Origin: Lysobacterales bacterium
GTDB taxonomy: Bacteria > Pseudomonadota > Gammaproteobacteria > Xanthomonadales > Ahniellaceae
Length of the DNA: 64,000 nt
Assembly (NCBI GenBank): GCA_016721845.1
Contig: JADKHK010000013.1
Location: forward strand, 1,904,501-1,968,500
Direction of reading: 5' to 3'
Of this stretch, positions 17,647 to 26,016 are shown one piece after another. The position numbers and the translations under genes are program-made. Each line of letters starts with the position of its first letter. Within the stretch, counting starts at the first letter, position 1. Under the pieces are notes generated by a model. It ran no database searches and was not told where the DNA came from. It was given only the letters and a program-made list of their open reading frames with translations.

Positions 17647-20031
17647 ATGAATCGTGTTGTCGTTTTCCTGATCAGCTTCGTCCTGAGTGCGATGTCGACC
17701 GCGGCGCGCGCCGGCGATGATCCGCTGGCGCCGCTCGGCAGCAACCTCGGCGGCGTGACCGACTTCAGCGACGAATTCCCGTTCGTGAACCTGATGAAGT
17801 CCTCGCGCGACTGGATTCCCGGCCGCGCCGGCTGTTTCGACTGCCGCGACAACCCGAGTTGCGGCGGCGTCTGCCCGGTGACGCTGGATCGCGACACCGA
17901 TGGCTACGTGCAAAGCCTGCTGCCGAACCAGGAAGCACGCAGCGTGATCTACGCCGGCGCCGGACTCGCCACCGGTCGCCTGCCCGCCGGCACCTACACG
18001 ATGCTGTTCGACGGCAACGGCAGCGTGAACTTCTTCGGCGCGAGCAATGTGCAGAACCCGCAGCCGGGTCGCATTACCTTCGACATCGGCGCCAGCAATA
18101 CGAATATCGGTTTCAACCTCACCGCGACGACGCCCGGCAACCACCTGCGCAACATCCGCATCCTGCCGCCCGGCGGCGTCTGTTCGAACGATGAACGCCG
18201 CGCCTGCGATGTCGGCAATCCGTGCAGCGGCGGCACCTGCAACCTGTACACCGCTGCCGGCGTCGTCGACGCCCAGGTGTTCCAGCCGCGCTTCCTCGCC
18301 AACGCCGCGCCGTATCGGCTGCTGCGCTTCATGGACTGGATGGAGACCAATTCCTCGTCGGTCGTCCAGTTCGCCGACTATCCGACCCCGACCAGTGCCT
18401 TCTGGCACCGCGTGCCGCCGCAGATCCTGGCCGAACTCGGCAATCGCCTCGGTTCGGACCTGTGGATCAACATCCCGCATCGCGCCAGCAACGCTTTCGT
18501 CGATCAGTTCGCGACTGTGTTGCGCGACGACTTTCGCGCCGACCGCAAGCTCTTCATCGAATACGGCAACGAGAACTGGAACGGCATTTTCAGCCAGAAC
18601 CTCGAGATCCCGCGCGACGCCTGCCCGGGATTTCCCGATCTCGCCGCAAATTGCCAACTCGACGGTGTGCCCGGCAATGGCATCGCCTGCGAGATCGATC
18701 CGAACACCTTCAGCGTGCCGGCCCCCGCAGGCGCCGCCTGCTTTCAGGCGCTGGTGCGGCGCTGGGGCGATCGCTCGGTCGAGATCTTCGATCGCGTCGA
18801 TGCCGTGTTCGGCGCCAACGCGCGCGACCGCGTCGTGCGCGTGGTCGCCGCGCAGGCCGCGAATCCCGATCTCGGCCGACAGGTGATGGTGCGCACGGTC
18901 ACGGCCGGCGGCACGACCGTCGCCGCCAAGACCGACGCGTACGCGGTCGCGCCCTACTTCGGCACCGAATACTGCACGCCGAGCGCGGGCGTCAATCCGG
19001 ACTCGAATCCGAACGTGTACGCCAATCTCGACAACTTTTTCGCCGACCTGAACGCGCGCGCGTTGCCGACTGCGATCGGCTTCATGACCGGCAACAAGAA
19101 CATGCTTGCAAACAACTTTCCCGGCGCCGGCATCCGCCTGATCGCCTACGAAGGCGGCCAGCACTTCGCCGGTATCGGCGGCTTCACGTTCAACACCACC
19201 TGCAACGCGATCTTCGATGCCGCGAACGCCGATGCACGCATGGGCACGCTGTATGCCGACTATCTTGCCGCCTGGAAGCAGAACGGCGACGAATTCACGC
19301 ACTTCTACAACGTCGGGCGCTGGGGCCCCTTCGGCCGCTGGGGCGCGCTCGAATTCCAGGATCAGGCGACGGCGACCTCGCCGAAATACACGGCGCTCAC
19401 GACGTTCTCGACCTCGAACGCGTGCTGGTGGCCGAATTGCGCGCAAGGCCCGAGCGCACCGATCGATGACCTGTTCGGGGACAGCTTCGAAGGCAACGGC
19501 CCACCACCACCGACCTGCACGCCGGCCCAATTGCTGAGCGACAGCGGCCTCGAAGCCAGCAACCCGGGGACCGGCGCCAATCCGTTCTGGGCCTCGACCT
19601 CGCTGGAGTTCGGCAGCGCGATCTGCACCAGCAGCATCTGCCCCGACGACGCCGGCACCGCACTGCCGCGCAACGGCAGCGCCTGGGCCTGGTTCGGTGG
19701 CATAGCGAGCGCGGAGACCTCGACCCTGTCGCAGTCCGTGGTCATTCCGCCCGGCAGCCCGCGCCATCTCAACTTCTTCCTGCGTCGCGGCTTCATCAGT
19801 CCGCCGCTCGATGCCGTGCTGCGCGTCAAGGTCGACGGTACGACCGTACGCACCTTCGACGAACCTGCCAGCGCCGAATCGACTTACGTCGCGCGCAGCG
19901 TCGACCTGAGCAGCTTCGCCAACGGCGCCAGCCATGCGATCCAGTTCGAATACGTCAATCCGACCAGCAGCGGCAAGTCGAACTTCGTCGTCGACGACCT
20001 GACGATCGATTGCAGCGCAAACGGAAGCTGA
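17647..20031 (+). CDS. Secreted glycoside-hydrolase-like protein with C-terminal beta-sandwich
   Basis: A 794-residue exported protein; the signal peptide ends near residue 23 (STAARAGDD). The central region (about 60-600) has features of a TIM-barrel glycosidase: EYGNENWN with Glu309 as candidate acid/base and IAYEGGQHF with Glu502 as candidate nucleophile, a spacing seen in clan-A hydrolases (GH5/39/51-like). There are many cysteines. DLFGDSFE at 608-615 is the tail found elsewhere at C-termini, and here it is followed by a GNGPPPPT linker and a jelly-roll-like module (about 625-790, ending FVVDDLTIDC). Similar proteins are often labelled cellulose-binding. The exact family is not certain. 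Confidence 0.72.
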   Translation: MNRVVVFLISFVLSAMSTAARAGDDPLAPLGSNLGGVTDFSDEFPFVNLMKSSRDWIPGRAGCFDCRDNPSCGGVCPVTLDRDTDGYVQSLLPNQEARSVIYAGAGLATGRLPAGTYTMLFDGNGSVNFFGASNVQNPQPGRITFDIGASNTNIGFNLTATTPGNHLRNIRILPPGGVCSNDERRACDVGNPCSGGTCNLYTAAGVVDAQVFQPRFLANAAPYRLLRFMDWMETNSSSVVQFADYPTPTSAFWHRVPPQILAELGNRLGSDLWINIPHRASNAFVDQFATVLRDDFRADRKLFIEYGNENWNGIFSQNLEIPRDACPGFPDLAANCQLDGVPGNGIACEIDPNTFSVPAPAGAACFQALVRRWGDRSVEIFDRVDAVFGANARDRVVRVVAAQAANPDLGRQVMVRTVTAGGTTVAAKTDAYAVAPYFGTEYCTPSAGVNPDSNPNVYANLDNFFADLNARALPTAIGFMTGNKNMLANNFPGAGIRLIAYEGGQHFAGIGGFTFNTTCNAIFDAANADARMGTLYADYLAAWKQNGDEFTHFYNVGRWGPFGRWGALEFQDQATATSPKYTALTTFSTSNACWWPNCAQGPSAPIDDLFGDSFEGNGPPPPTCTPAQLLSDSGLEASNPGTGANPFWASTSLEFGSAICTSSICPDDAGTALPRNGSAWAWFGGIASAETSTLSQSVVIPPGSPRHLNFFLRRGFISPPLDAVLRVKVDGTTVRTFDEPASAESTYVARSVDLSSFANGASHAIQFEYVNPTSSGKSNFVVDDLTIDCSANGS

Positions 20032-20094
20032 GACCTTGGCGGGATCGGTCATCAATCGGGGTTTGGAGAAGCCGAACCCCACCGGAGAACGGCC

Positions 20095-21351
20095 ATGCAT
20101 CGCATTTTACTTGCCCTCGGATTGACGACGCTGGTCATGCCCACGGATGCAGCCACGCTGCGCTATCACGGGGAATTGCTGGATCGGAGTGCACCTGCGA
20201 ACGCACGCTACGATCTGCGGCTGACGCCCTACGCCGACGCCGGCGGGAAACAGGCGCTGGCATCGGCCGTCACCTTCGAAGACGTGCTGGTCGAGGACGG
20301 TTTTTTTCTGCTCGAACCGGACTTTGGCGCCGGCATTCTCGACCATCACGACGTATGGATCGAGCTGGCGGTTCGCGACGCCGACAGCACACTCGGCTTC
20401 GCTGCCATCCAAGGCCGCGAGAAAGCCGTGCTCGCGCCATTGGTCGGTCAATGCTGGAGCACCACCGGCGACAGCGGTGTCAGTGCGGCGACGAACTTCC
20501 TCGGCACCACCGATGGCGCCCCCTTGGTGCTGCGCTCGTCCGGCGGCATTGGCATCAACACGTCCGACCCTCGTGACCTGTTGACGCTGCGCGGCCCCAG
20601 CAGCTATCTGGATGGACCCACGATCAACCTCACCGGCACAACGTCGGACCAAGCCGAATCGGGGCGCATCCGCTTCGTCGAGGGTACGGCCACCGGCAAC
20701 TTCCGCGGTGCGTACGTCCGTTACGACGGTGCCAACAACGTGTTTGCCATCGGTGCGCACAACAACTCGGACAACCTCCCGGCGAGTGATGTCGATCAGA
20801 TCGTGATGTTGCGCTCGGCAACAACACGCGTCGGTATCGGAAGGTCGCCTGAGGAAGAACTCGACGTCGATGGCGACATCCGCGTCAACGGCGGCGTGAA
20901 ATACGCCAACGTCGCACAGCACTCGTTGATGATCCACAGCAGTGCCTTCAGCGAGATGCAGGACAACGACTGCACCAATGCCGTCGACCTCCGGAAGAAC
21001 TCCAACTTTGGTGCGGGAAACTGTGGCGCCGTGGCCCCAGTGTCACTTCCCGACAAAGCGGTCATCCATGCGCTCTCCGTTCGCTTCTCGATGGGCAACG
21101 GCACCTCGACCGGTGACTGCACGGTGGCCCTGAAGCGCCGAGAGTTCACCGAAACAGGGGACGTCACCGAGATCGCGAGTGTCTCTGGGGTCGGCAGCGC
21201 CGGCGTCGACTTCGTACTTGCGAGCAATCTCAACACTCGTGTGAACACCGACCTGCATGCGGATTTCCTGGAAGCGATCTCGCGCGAAACCACCTGCGGC
21301 ATCGGGATCGTGCGCATCGTCTACACCTTGCCTGATGGTTTCATCCCGTGA
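20095..21351 (+). CDS. Exported protein with tail-fibre-like GIG repeats
   Basis: A 418-residue protein with a signal peptide (1-19, LVMPTDAAT). The first part (20-135) is beta-rich (LRYHGELLDRSAPANARYDL). Two fibre-type repeats follow, GGIGINTSDPRDLLTLRG and TTRVGIGRSPEEELDVDGDI, of the kind (VGIGTxxPxxxLxVxG) found in phage tail fibres and bacterial surface proteins. A C-terminal domain (about 280-418) has four cysteines. Probably a secreted or surface protein. It is followed, with a 4-nt overlap, by a tiny secreted protein carrying the FSNSFE tail, suggesting a two-gene unit. Confidence 0.6.
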   Translation: MHRILLALGLTTLVMPTDAATLRYHGELLDRSAPANARYDLRLTPYADAGGKQALASAVTFEDVLVEDGFFLLEPDFGAGILDHHDVWIELAVRDADSTLGFAAIQGREKAVLAPLVGQCWSTTGDSGVSAATNFLGTTDGAPLVLRSSGGIGINTSDPRDLLTLRGPSSYLDGPTINLTGTTSDQAESGRIRFVEGTATGNFRGAYVRYDGANNVFAIGAHNNSDNLPASDVDQIVMLRSATTRVGIGRSPEEELDVDGDIRVNGGVKYANVAQHSLMIHSSAFSEMQDNDCTNAVDLRKNSNFGAGNCGAVAPVSLPDKAVIHALSVRFSMGNGTSTGDCTVALKRREFTETGDVTEIASVSGVGSAGVDFVLASNLNTRVNTDLHADFLEAISRETTCGIGIVRIVYTLPDGFIP

Positions 21352-21602
21352 GCGTGGCGCGTCGTATGGCCGCCATCGGCATGCTCTGTGCGCTCCAACT
21401 CGATGCATCGGCGTCCGATCGGTTTTCAATACGTCGGGCAGACGCGGCCGTGGTCGACCGCTCGGCCGACGCACGCTTCGCTGTCCGCACAGTGGCGGAA
21501 TTCCGATCTTCTCCGGCCGACCCGCCGCGCTTCACGCTCAAGTCCACGAACGCCACGTGCGCGCCCTCGCCTGATCCGTTGTTCTCGAACAGTTTCGAAT
21601 AG
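21348..21602 (+). CDS. Small secreted protein with FSNSFE tail
   Basis: An 84-residue protein starting at GTG 21348, overlapping the previous stop by 4 nt. A weak signal peptide (about 1-22, MAAIGMLCALQLDASAS) precedes a short unstructured-looking segment with one cysteine. The protein ends PDPLFSNSFE, a variant of the tail on other secreted proteins in this window. No known family. That translation is coupled to the fibre-like protein, and that the tail is preserved, argues that this is a real gene. Confidence 0.55.
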   Translation: MSVARRMAAIGMLCALQLDASASDRFSIRRADAAVVDRSADARFAVRTVAEFRSSPADPPRFTLKSTNATCAPSPDPLFSNSFE

Positions 21603-21606
21603 GCGC

Positions 21607-24600
21607 TCAACGCGCCGCCAGCAACCGGCTCATCAGCGACTTCAGGGCCAGCGGCTTCACCGGCTTGTGCAGCAGGTGATACCCGGCCGCGCGCACGGCA
21701 TTGCGCACGGCATCGGAGTGGTCGGCAGTGATGATCACGGTCGGCGCAGCGCCGACCAGTTCCTGCAGCTGCGCGCGCAGCTGCAGGCCGTCGTGGCCAC
21801 CGTCGAGGTGGTAATCGAGCAACAACAGGTCGGGCGGCTGGGCATCGGCGAAGATGCGCGCATCATCGGCGTCGCGCGCCGCATGGACCTCGCACTGCCA
21901 GCCGACCAGCAAGGTCCGCATCGCCTTCAGCACGGCGGCGTCATTGTCGACCACGAGCACGCGGGCGCGTGGCGGCTGTTCGGTGACGACGGCGACCGCC
22001 GCAGCCGGCTGGGTCGAAGGGCTTGCGATCGGCAGTTCGACCGCGAACATCGTGCCGCGCCCAACCTGCGAGTGCAGGCGCAGCCGATGCCCGAGCAGGC
22101 GGGTGATGCGATCAGCAATCGCGAGGCCGAGACCCAGCCCCTGGCTACCGCGATCGAGACGCCGGAACTCCTCGAAGATCACTCGGTGCTCGGCTTCCGG
22201 AATGCCGGGTCCGCTGTCCCAGACTTCGATCGAGAGCATCGCGCCATGGCGTCGGCAACCGATCAGCACCCGTCCGCGCTGGGTATAACGCACCGCGTTC
22301 GACAGGAAGTTCTGCAGCACCCGGCGCAGCAGTTGCGGATCGCTCTCGACCCAGGCGCGGGTATCGACGCAGCGCAATGCCAGGCCGCGCTCGGCCGCGA
22401 GCACGCGAAACTCGCTGGCCAGGTGCTGCAGCACATCGCCCAGCGCGAACGCCCGGACCTGCGGTGTCATGCCGCCGGCGTCAAGGCGCGAGATATCGAG
22501 CAATCCGGCGAGCAACGCCTCCGCCGAATTCAAGGCGCCGTCGATCTGCTGCACGCCTTCGAGATACTCGCCGTGCTTTAGCGACTGCGCCAGCGCGTGC
22601 GTGAACAGGTGGGCGGCGTGGATCGGTTGCAACAGGTCGTGGCTGACCGCCGCGAGAAAACGCGTCTTGGCCTGATTCGCTCGTTCGGCTTCGGCGGTCG
22701 CATGCGCCAAATCCTCGGTGCGTTCGAAGACGCGCTGCTCCAGGGTCTCGGCGGCACGTTTCAATCCGGCCTCGTTGGCGCGGAATTCGGTGACATCGGT
22801 GAAGGTCGCGACGAAGCCGCCACCCGGCATCGGGTTGCCGCGAATCTCGATCACGGAACCGTCGGGAAAACGGCGCTCGGTCACGTAGGGCGTGCCCGCG
22901 CGCATGTGGTCGATGCGGCGTTCGAGATCGCTGGCGCCGACCTGCTGGCCGGTCAGGCCACGATCGATGTTGAAGCGGAGCAGGTCCGCCACCGGCGTGC
23001 CAACGCGCAGCAATGCCGGCGGATAGTCGAAGCGTTCGGCATAACGTCGATTCCATGCCACCAGACGCAGATCGGCATCGACGACGCTGATGCCCTGGCT
23101 CATGTTCTCGAGGGCGGCTTCGAGGATCTGCTGGTTGAAGCGCAGCGTCTGCGACGCTTCACCGACGAACTCCGCAACGCGTTCCAGCGCCGCAGCCGGC
23201 GTACGCCGCGCCGCATCAACCAGTAGTCGCGCACTGGCCGCACCGATCACCGGCGCCAGTTCACGCTCCACCCGCGCGATGCGCTCCGCCCCGGCATACG
23301 GCTCGGCCTCGTCGAACAAGGCCGCGCTCTGCGCCTCGGGCAGGAAGCGTGATGCGAGCGACCGCAATACCGAACTCTCGATGCGGCCAGTCGCGTAGTC
23401 GTCGCCGACGTGCCCGTGTCGCGCCCACCACAGCATCGCCGCACTGCTCGCGAGCAGGCTGACCAGGGTGCCGCGCGCGAGCCGGTCCAGCCCGCCGAGA
23501 CCCAGAAACTGCGTCGGTTCCAGCCATGCCAATCCGACCGGGAATCGCAACCGTCCCAGCCCGACCAGTTCGCTCGCCAGCGGCAGCAGGATGATCCAGC
23601 ACCACAACGCGATACCGACCAGCAAGCCACCCTGCACCGCACGCGCCGGCAGCTGCGGCCGATACACCGCCGCGATGATGGCCGGCGCCAGCAAGGCGAG
23701 TGCGGAAAACGACAAGGCGCCGATATCGGCCAGGGCCTCGCTCGCCGCCATCGCGCGGCTGTACGCCCAGGCGAGCAGCACGACGAAGGCGATCGCGTAA
23801 CGACGATGACGCAACACGACCACCCGCAAATCGCCGGACTCGGCGCCGGCACTGCGCACGACGCGCGGCGCGAACCAGTGGTTCGAGATCATGATCGACA
23901 AGGTCAATGCCACCAGGATGACCATGCCGGTCGCTGCCGACACGCCGCCGAGAAAAGTCAGCAGGGCGAGCGCGTGATGGCCTTCGGACAGCGGCAGGGC
24001 AAGCACGTACAGATCGGACGGGACCAGGTCACCGAATGCGACACGCCCGGCCCAGGCCAGCGGCAGGATCGGTGCCGCGATCAGCAGCAGGTAGAGCGGA
24101 AACAGCCAGCGCGCCGTGCGCAGATGCTGCCGGTCCCGCAATTCGACGACTCCGAGATGAAACTGGTGCGGCAAGGTGAACATCGCCACCGCACCCAGCG
24201 CGACCAGGGCGAAGAAGCCGCTGTCCGGACGGCCCGTGAAGCCCTGCGGCACGCGCGCCGCCAGCGCAGCGAGGCCATCGTTCATGCCGAACACCGCGAA
24301 CAGTCCCACCGCGATCATCGCCGCCAGCTTGATCAGCGATTCGAACGCGACCGCGAGCACCAGGCCGCGATTGTGCTCGGTCGCGGCGGCGCGGCGGGTG
24401 CCGAACAGCATCGCGAACAAGGCCATCACCAGCGCGATCCAGAACGCCGCATCCTGCCAGGCCGGCACCTGCGCGGCACCACCGGTCAACATCGCGTAAC
24501 TCATCGCCACCGCCTTCAGCTGCAAGGCGACGTAAGGCACCATGCCGATCACCGCCACCGCCGTGATCAGCGCGGCGAGGCGCGGGTCCTTGCCGAAACG

Positions 24601-24918
24601 CGAGGCGATCAGGTCGGCCAGCGAGGCCGAATTCTGCGCCTGCGCCAGCGCTGCGAGCCGGCGCAGGAAGGGCATCGCGAACAGGAACAGCAGGAGGGTC
24701 CCGATGAAGGTAGGCGGGATCGGCGTGTTCCAGCGCGCCGCCTGGGTGACCGTGCCGTAGAAGGTCCAGGCGGTGCAGTACACCGCCAGTGACAAGGCGT
24801 AGATCGCCGGCCACAGGCGCGCGAAACGTTCGGCACGACGTTCGCCGTACAGCGCCACCGCAAACAGCAGCAGCACCCAGACCAGGCCCGCGACCACCAC
24901 CGTGGACGCGCTCAGCAT
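21607..24918 (-). CDS. Sodium/solute symporter-type hybrid sensor histidine kinase
   Basis: An 1103-residue CbrA-like sensor. The first 500 or so residues form about 13 membrane helices of the SSS transporter fold (WNTPIPPTFIGTLLLF, GMVPYVALQLKAVAMSY). A PAS domain follows (about 615-725, ISVVDADLRLVAWNRRYAERF), then a coiled coil, HisKA with His760 in AAVSHDLLQP, HATPase_c (LSNAVRYTQRGRV, DSGPGIPEAE, GLGLGLAI), and a C-terminal receiver with Asp1035 (LLLLDYHLDGGHDG). It would sense or transport a small molecule and signal through phosphorelay. No partner regulator is adjacent. The gene faces the small secreted protein tail to tail, 4 nt apart. Confidence 0.92.
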   Translation of the reverse strand: MLSASTVVVAGLVWVLLLFAVALYGERRAERFARLWPAIYALSLAVYCTAWTFYGTVTQAARWNTPIPPTFIGTLLLFLFAMPFLRRLAALAQAQNSASLADLIASRFGKDPRLAALITAVAVIGMVPYVALQLKAVAMSYAMLTGGAAQVPAWQDAAFWIALVMALFAMLFGTRRAAATEHNRGLVLAVAFESLIKLAAMIAVGLFAVFGMNDGLAALAARVPQGFTGRPDSGFFALVALGAVAMFTLPHQFHLGVVELRDRQHLRTARWLFPLYLLLIAAPILPLAWAGRVAFGDLVPSDLYVLALPLSEGHHALALLTFLGGVSAATGMVILVALTLSIMISNHWFAPRVVRSAGAESGDLRVVVLRHRRYAIAFVVLLAWAYSRAMAASEALADIGALSFSALALLAPAIIAAVYRPQLPARAVQGGLLVGIALWCWIILLPLASELVGLGRLRFPVGLAWLEPTQFLGLGGLDRLARGTLVSLLASSAAMLWWARHGHVGDDYATGRIESSVLRSLASRFLPEAQSAALFDEAEPYAGAERIARVERELAPVIGAASARLLVDAARRTPAAALERVAEFVGEASQTLRFNQQILEAALENMSQGISVVDADLRLVAWNRRYAERFDYPPALLRVGTPVADLLRFNIDRGLTGQQVGASDLERRIDHMRAGTPYVTERRFPDGSVIEIRGNPMPGGGFVATFTDVTEFRANEAGLKRAAETLEQRVFERTEDLAHATAEAERANQAKTRFLAAVSHDLLQPIHAAHLFTHALAQSLKHGEYLEGVQQIDGALNSAEALLAGLLDISRLDAGGMTPQVRAFALGDVLQHLASEFRVLAAERGLALRCVDTRAWVESDPQLLRRVLQNFLSNAVRYTQRGRVLIGCRRHGAMLSIEVWDSGPGIPEAEHRVIFEEFRRLDRGSQGLGLGLAIADRITRLLGHRLRLHSQVGRGTMFAVELPIASPSTQPAAAVAVVTEQPPRARVLVVDNDAAVLKAMRTLLVGWQCEVHAARDADDARIFADAQPPDLLLLDYHLDGGHDGLQLRAQLQELVGAAPTVIITADHSDAVRNAVRAAGYHLLHKPVKPLALKSLMSRLLAAR

Positions 24919-24934
24919 GGGCGCCGGATCCGCG

Positions 24935-26011
24935 TCAGATGACCACGCCGAAATGCGCGAATACCCGCATCAGCCAGCGCATCTGGGCGCCGTCGCGGGT
25001 GTCGTAGTCGCGGCCGGTATATCCCCACCAGTCCCAGCATGCTTTCGGATTCAACGGCATCAGGCTTGATCGCACCTGAGGATACAGCACGACCACGCCG
25101 ACGCTGTCGGCCCAGCGGTTGTAGCCGGCCTCGGCGACGAAACGCGTGCCGATCCGGTCGGCCTGCATCTCGCAGCCATGGAACGCGACGTGCAGTCCGC
25201 AGGCCTGTTCGCGACATTGCGGCGGCACGTACAGGTAACCGCGATCGGACAAGCGCGGATCGTGGTCGTCCTCGGCATAGGCTCGCTGATCGAACGCGAG
25301 CAAGTCACCCCGCGCGGTCGTGGCCGCCTCGGCCTGCGCGTCAGCCAGATGCCGGAGGATTTCACCGGCGAGATCGATGCCGCACGCCGCCATGTGGGCA
25401 TCGTCGGCGACGCATTCGCCCGGCATGGCCATCGGGAAGACATGCGCGAAGTCGCGATCGTCGTCCTGCGTGACCTCGACGGTATCCGCGAGTCGCCGAT
25501 ACAGATCGGTCGTTGTTGCGGATACGGCAGCCGCGACCGTGCCATCGGCACGCCCGTGCACCACCAGCACGCGATCGCCTTCAAGTCCGGCCAGTGCATC
25601 GATGCGACCCGCTGCGGCACGCGCACGCACCTCGGCGGCCAGCATCGGCACGTCCGGCGACGACGTCGTCGGGTTCATGCAATCGGCCAGCGCGGTTTGC
25701 AGGTCGCCGCGCGCGCACCCGTACGGACCACCCGCGATCAGGGCCGCGCCATGGATCGAGCGCGAGAACACCAGGTGGACCTGATGCGCCATGTAAGCGC
25801 CCGACGAAATGCCCGATACGCTGATCCGGGCGGCATCGATCGGCAATGGCGGCAAAGGCGGATCCGCCTCGTCGCAGCCGCCGAGCGCGATCAGCAGCGC
25901 AGAAACAACGAACCGCGCGAGGCGCGGTCGGTGCTTGCGAAAGGTCCCCGCGCCCGCTCCGGCGGGGAGAGCATGCCGGAGGCGGGCGAGGGACAGGGCG
26001 TCGTGAAGCAA
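24935..26011 (-). CDS. PHB depolymerase-like esterase lipoprotein
   Basis: About 358 residues if started at TTG 26011. VVSALLIALGGCDEAD looks like a lipobox, so the mature protein would begin at that cysteine. The hydrolase has the nucleophile elbow in SVSGISSGAYMAHQVHLVF, VLVVHGRADGTVAAA, CGLHVAFHGCEMQADRIGTRFV and ACWDWWGYTGRDYDTRDGAQM, as in intracellular or extracellular PHB depolymerase-like esterases. It lies 5 nt after the receptor gene. The start is doubtful: no ATG or GTG fits close to the signal sequence, and a hairpin (25953-25986) lies inside the proposed N-terminus. Function on polyhydroxyalkanoate is an inference. Confidence 0.75.
   Translation of the reverse strand: MLHDALSLARLRHALPAGAGAGTFRKHRPRLARFVVSALLIALGGCDEADPPLPPLPIDAARISVSGISSGAYMAHQVHLVFSRSIHGAALIAGGPYGCARGDLQTALADCMNPTTSSPDVPMLAAEVRARAAAGRIDALAGLEGDRVLVVHGRADGTVAAAVSATTTDLYRRLADTVEVTQDDDRDFAHVFPMAMPGECVADDAHMAACGIDLAGEILRHLADAQAEAATTARGDLLAFDQRAYAEDDHDPRLSDRGYLYVPPQCREQACGLHVAFHGCEMQADRIGTRFVAEAGYNRWADSVGVVVLYPQVRSSLMPLNPKACWDWWGYTGRDYDTRDGAQMRWLMRVFAHFGVVI
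25953..25986. repeat. REP-like hairpin after receptor gene
   Basis: Inverted repeat CCCGCTCCGGC (25953-25963) and GCCGGAGGCGGG (25975-25986), paired with a single bulge and an 11-nt loop. It lies just downstream of the TonB-dependent receptor stop and inside the proposed 5' end of the esterase gene. It resembles the GC-rich intergenic palindromes common in xanthomonads, but no second copy was seen in this window. Confidence 0.45.
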
Positions 26012-26016
26012 GTGGA

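Noticed and set aside
19455..19487. A match to the shared promoter element
   Set aside because: It lies inside the coding region of the glycosidase-like gene with no gene starting after it; taken as chance.
17641..20100. An 819-codon minus-strand open frame
   Set aside because: Antisense to the glycosidase-like protein; no signal peptide or domain.
23410..24792. A 460-codon plus-strand open frame rich in Gln and Arg
   Set aside because: Shadow of the symporter-type kinase; low-complexity composition from antisense hydrophobic codons.
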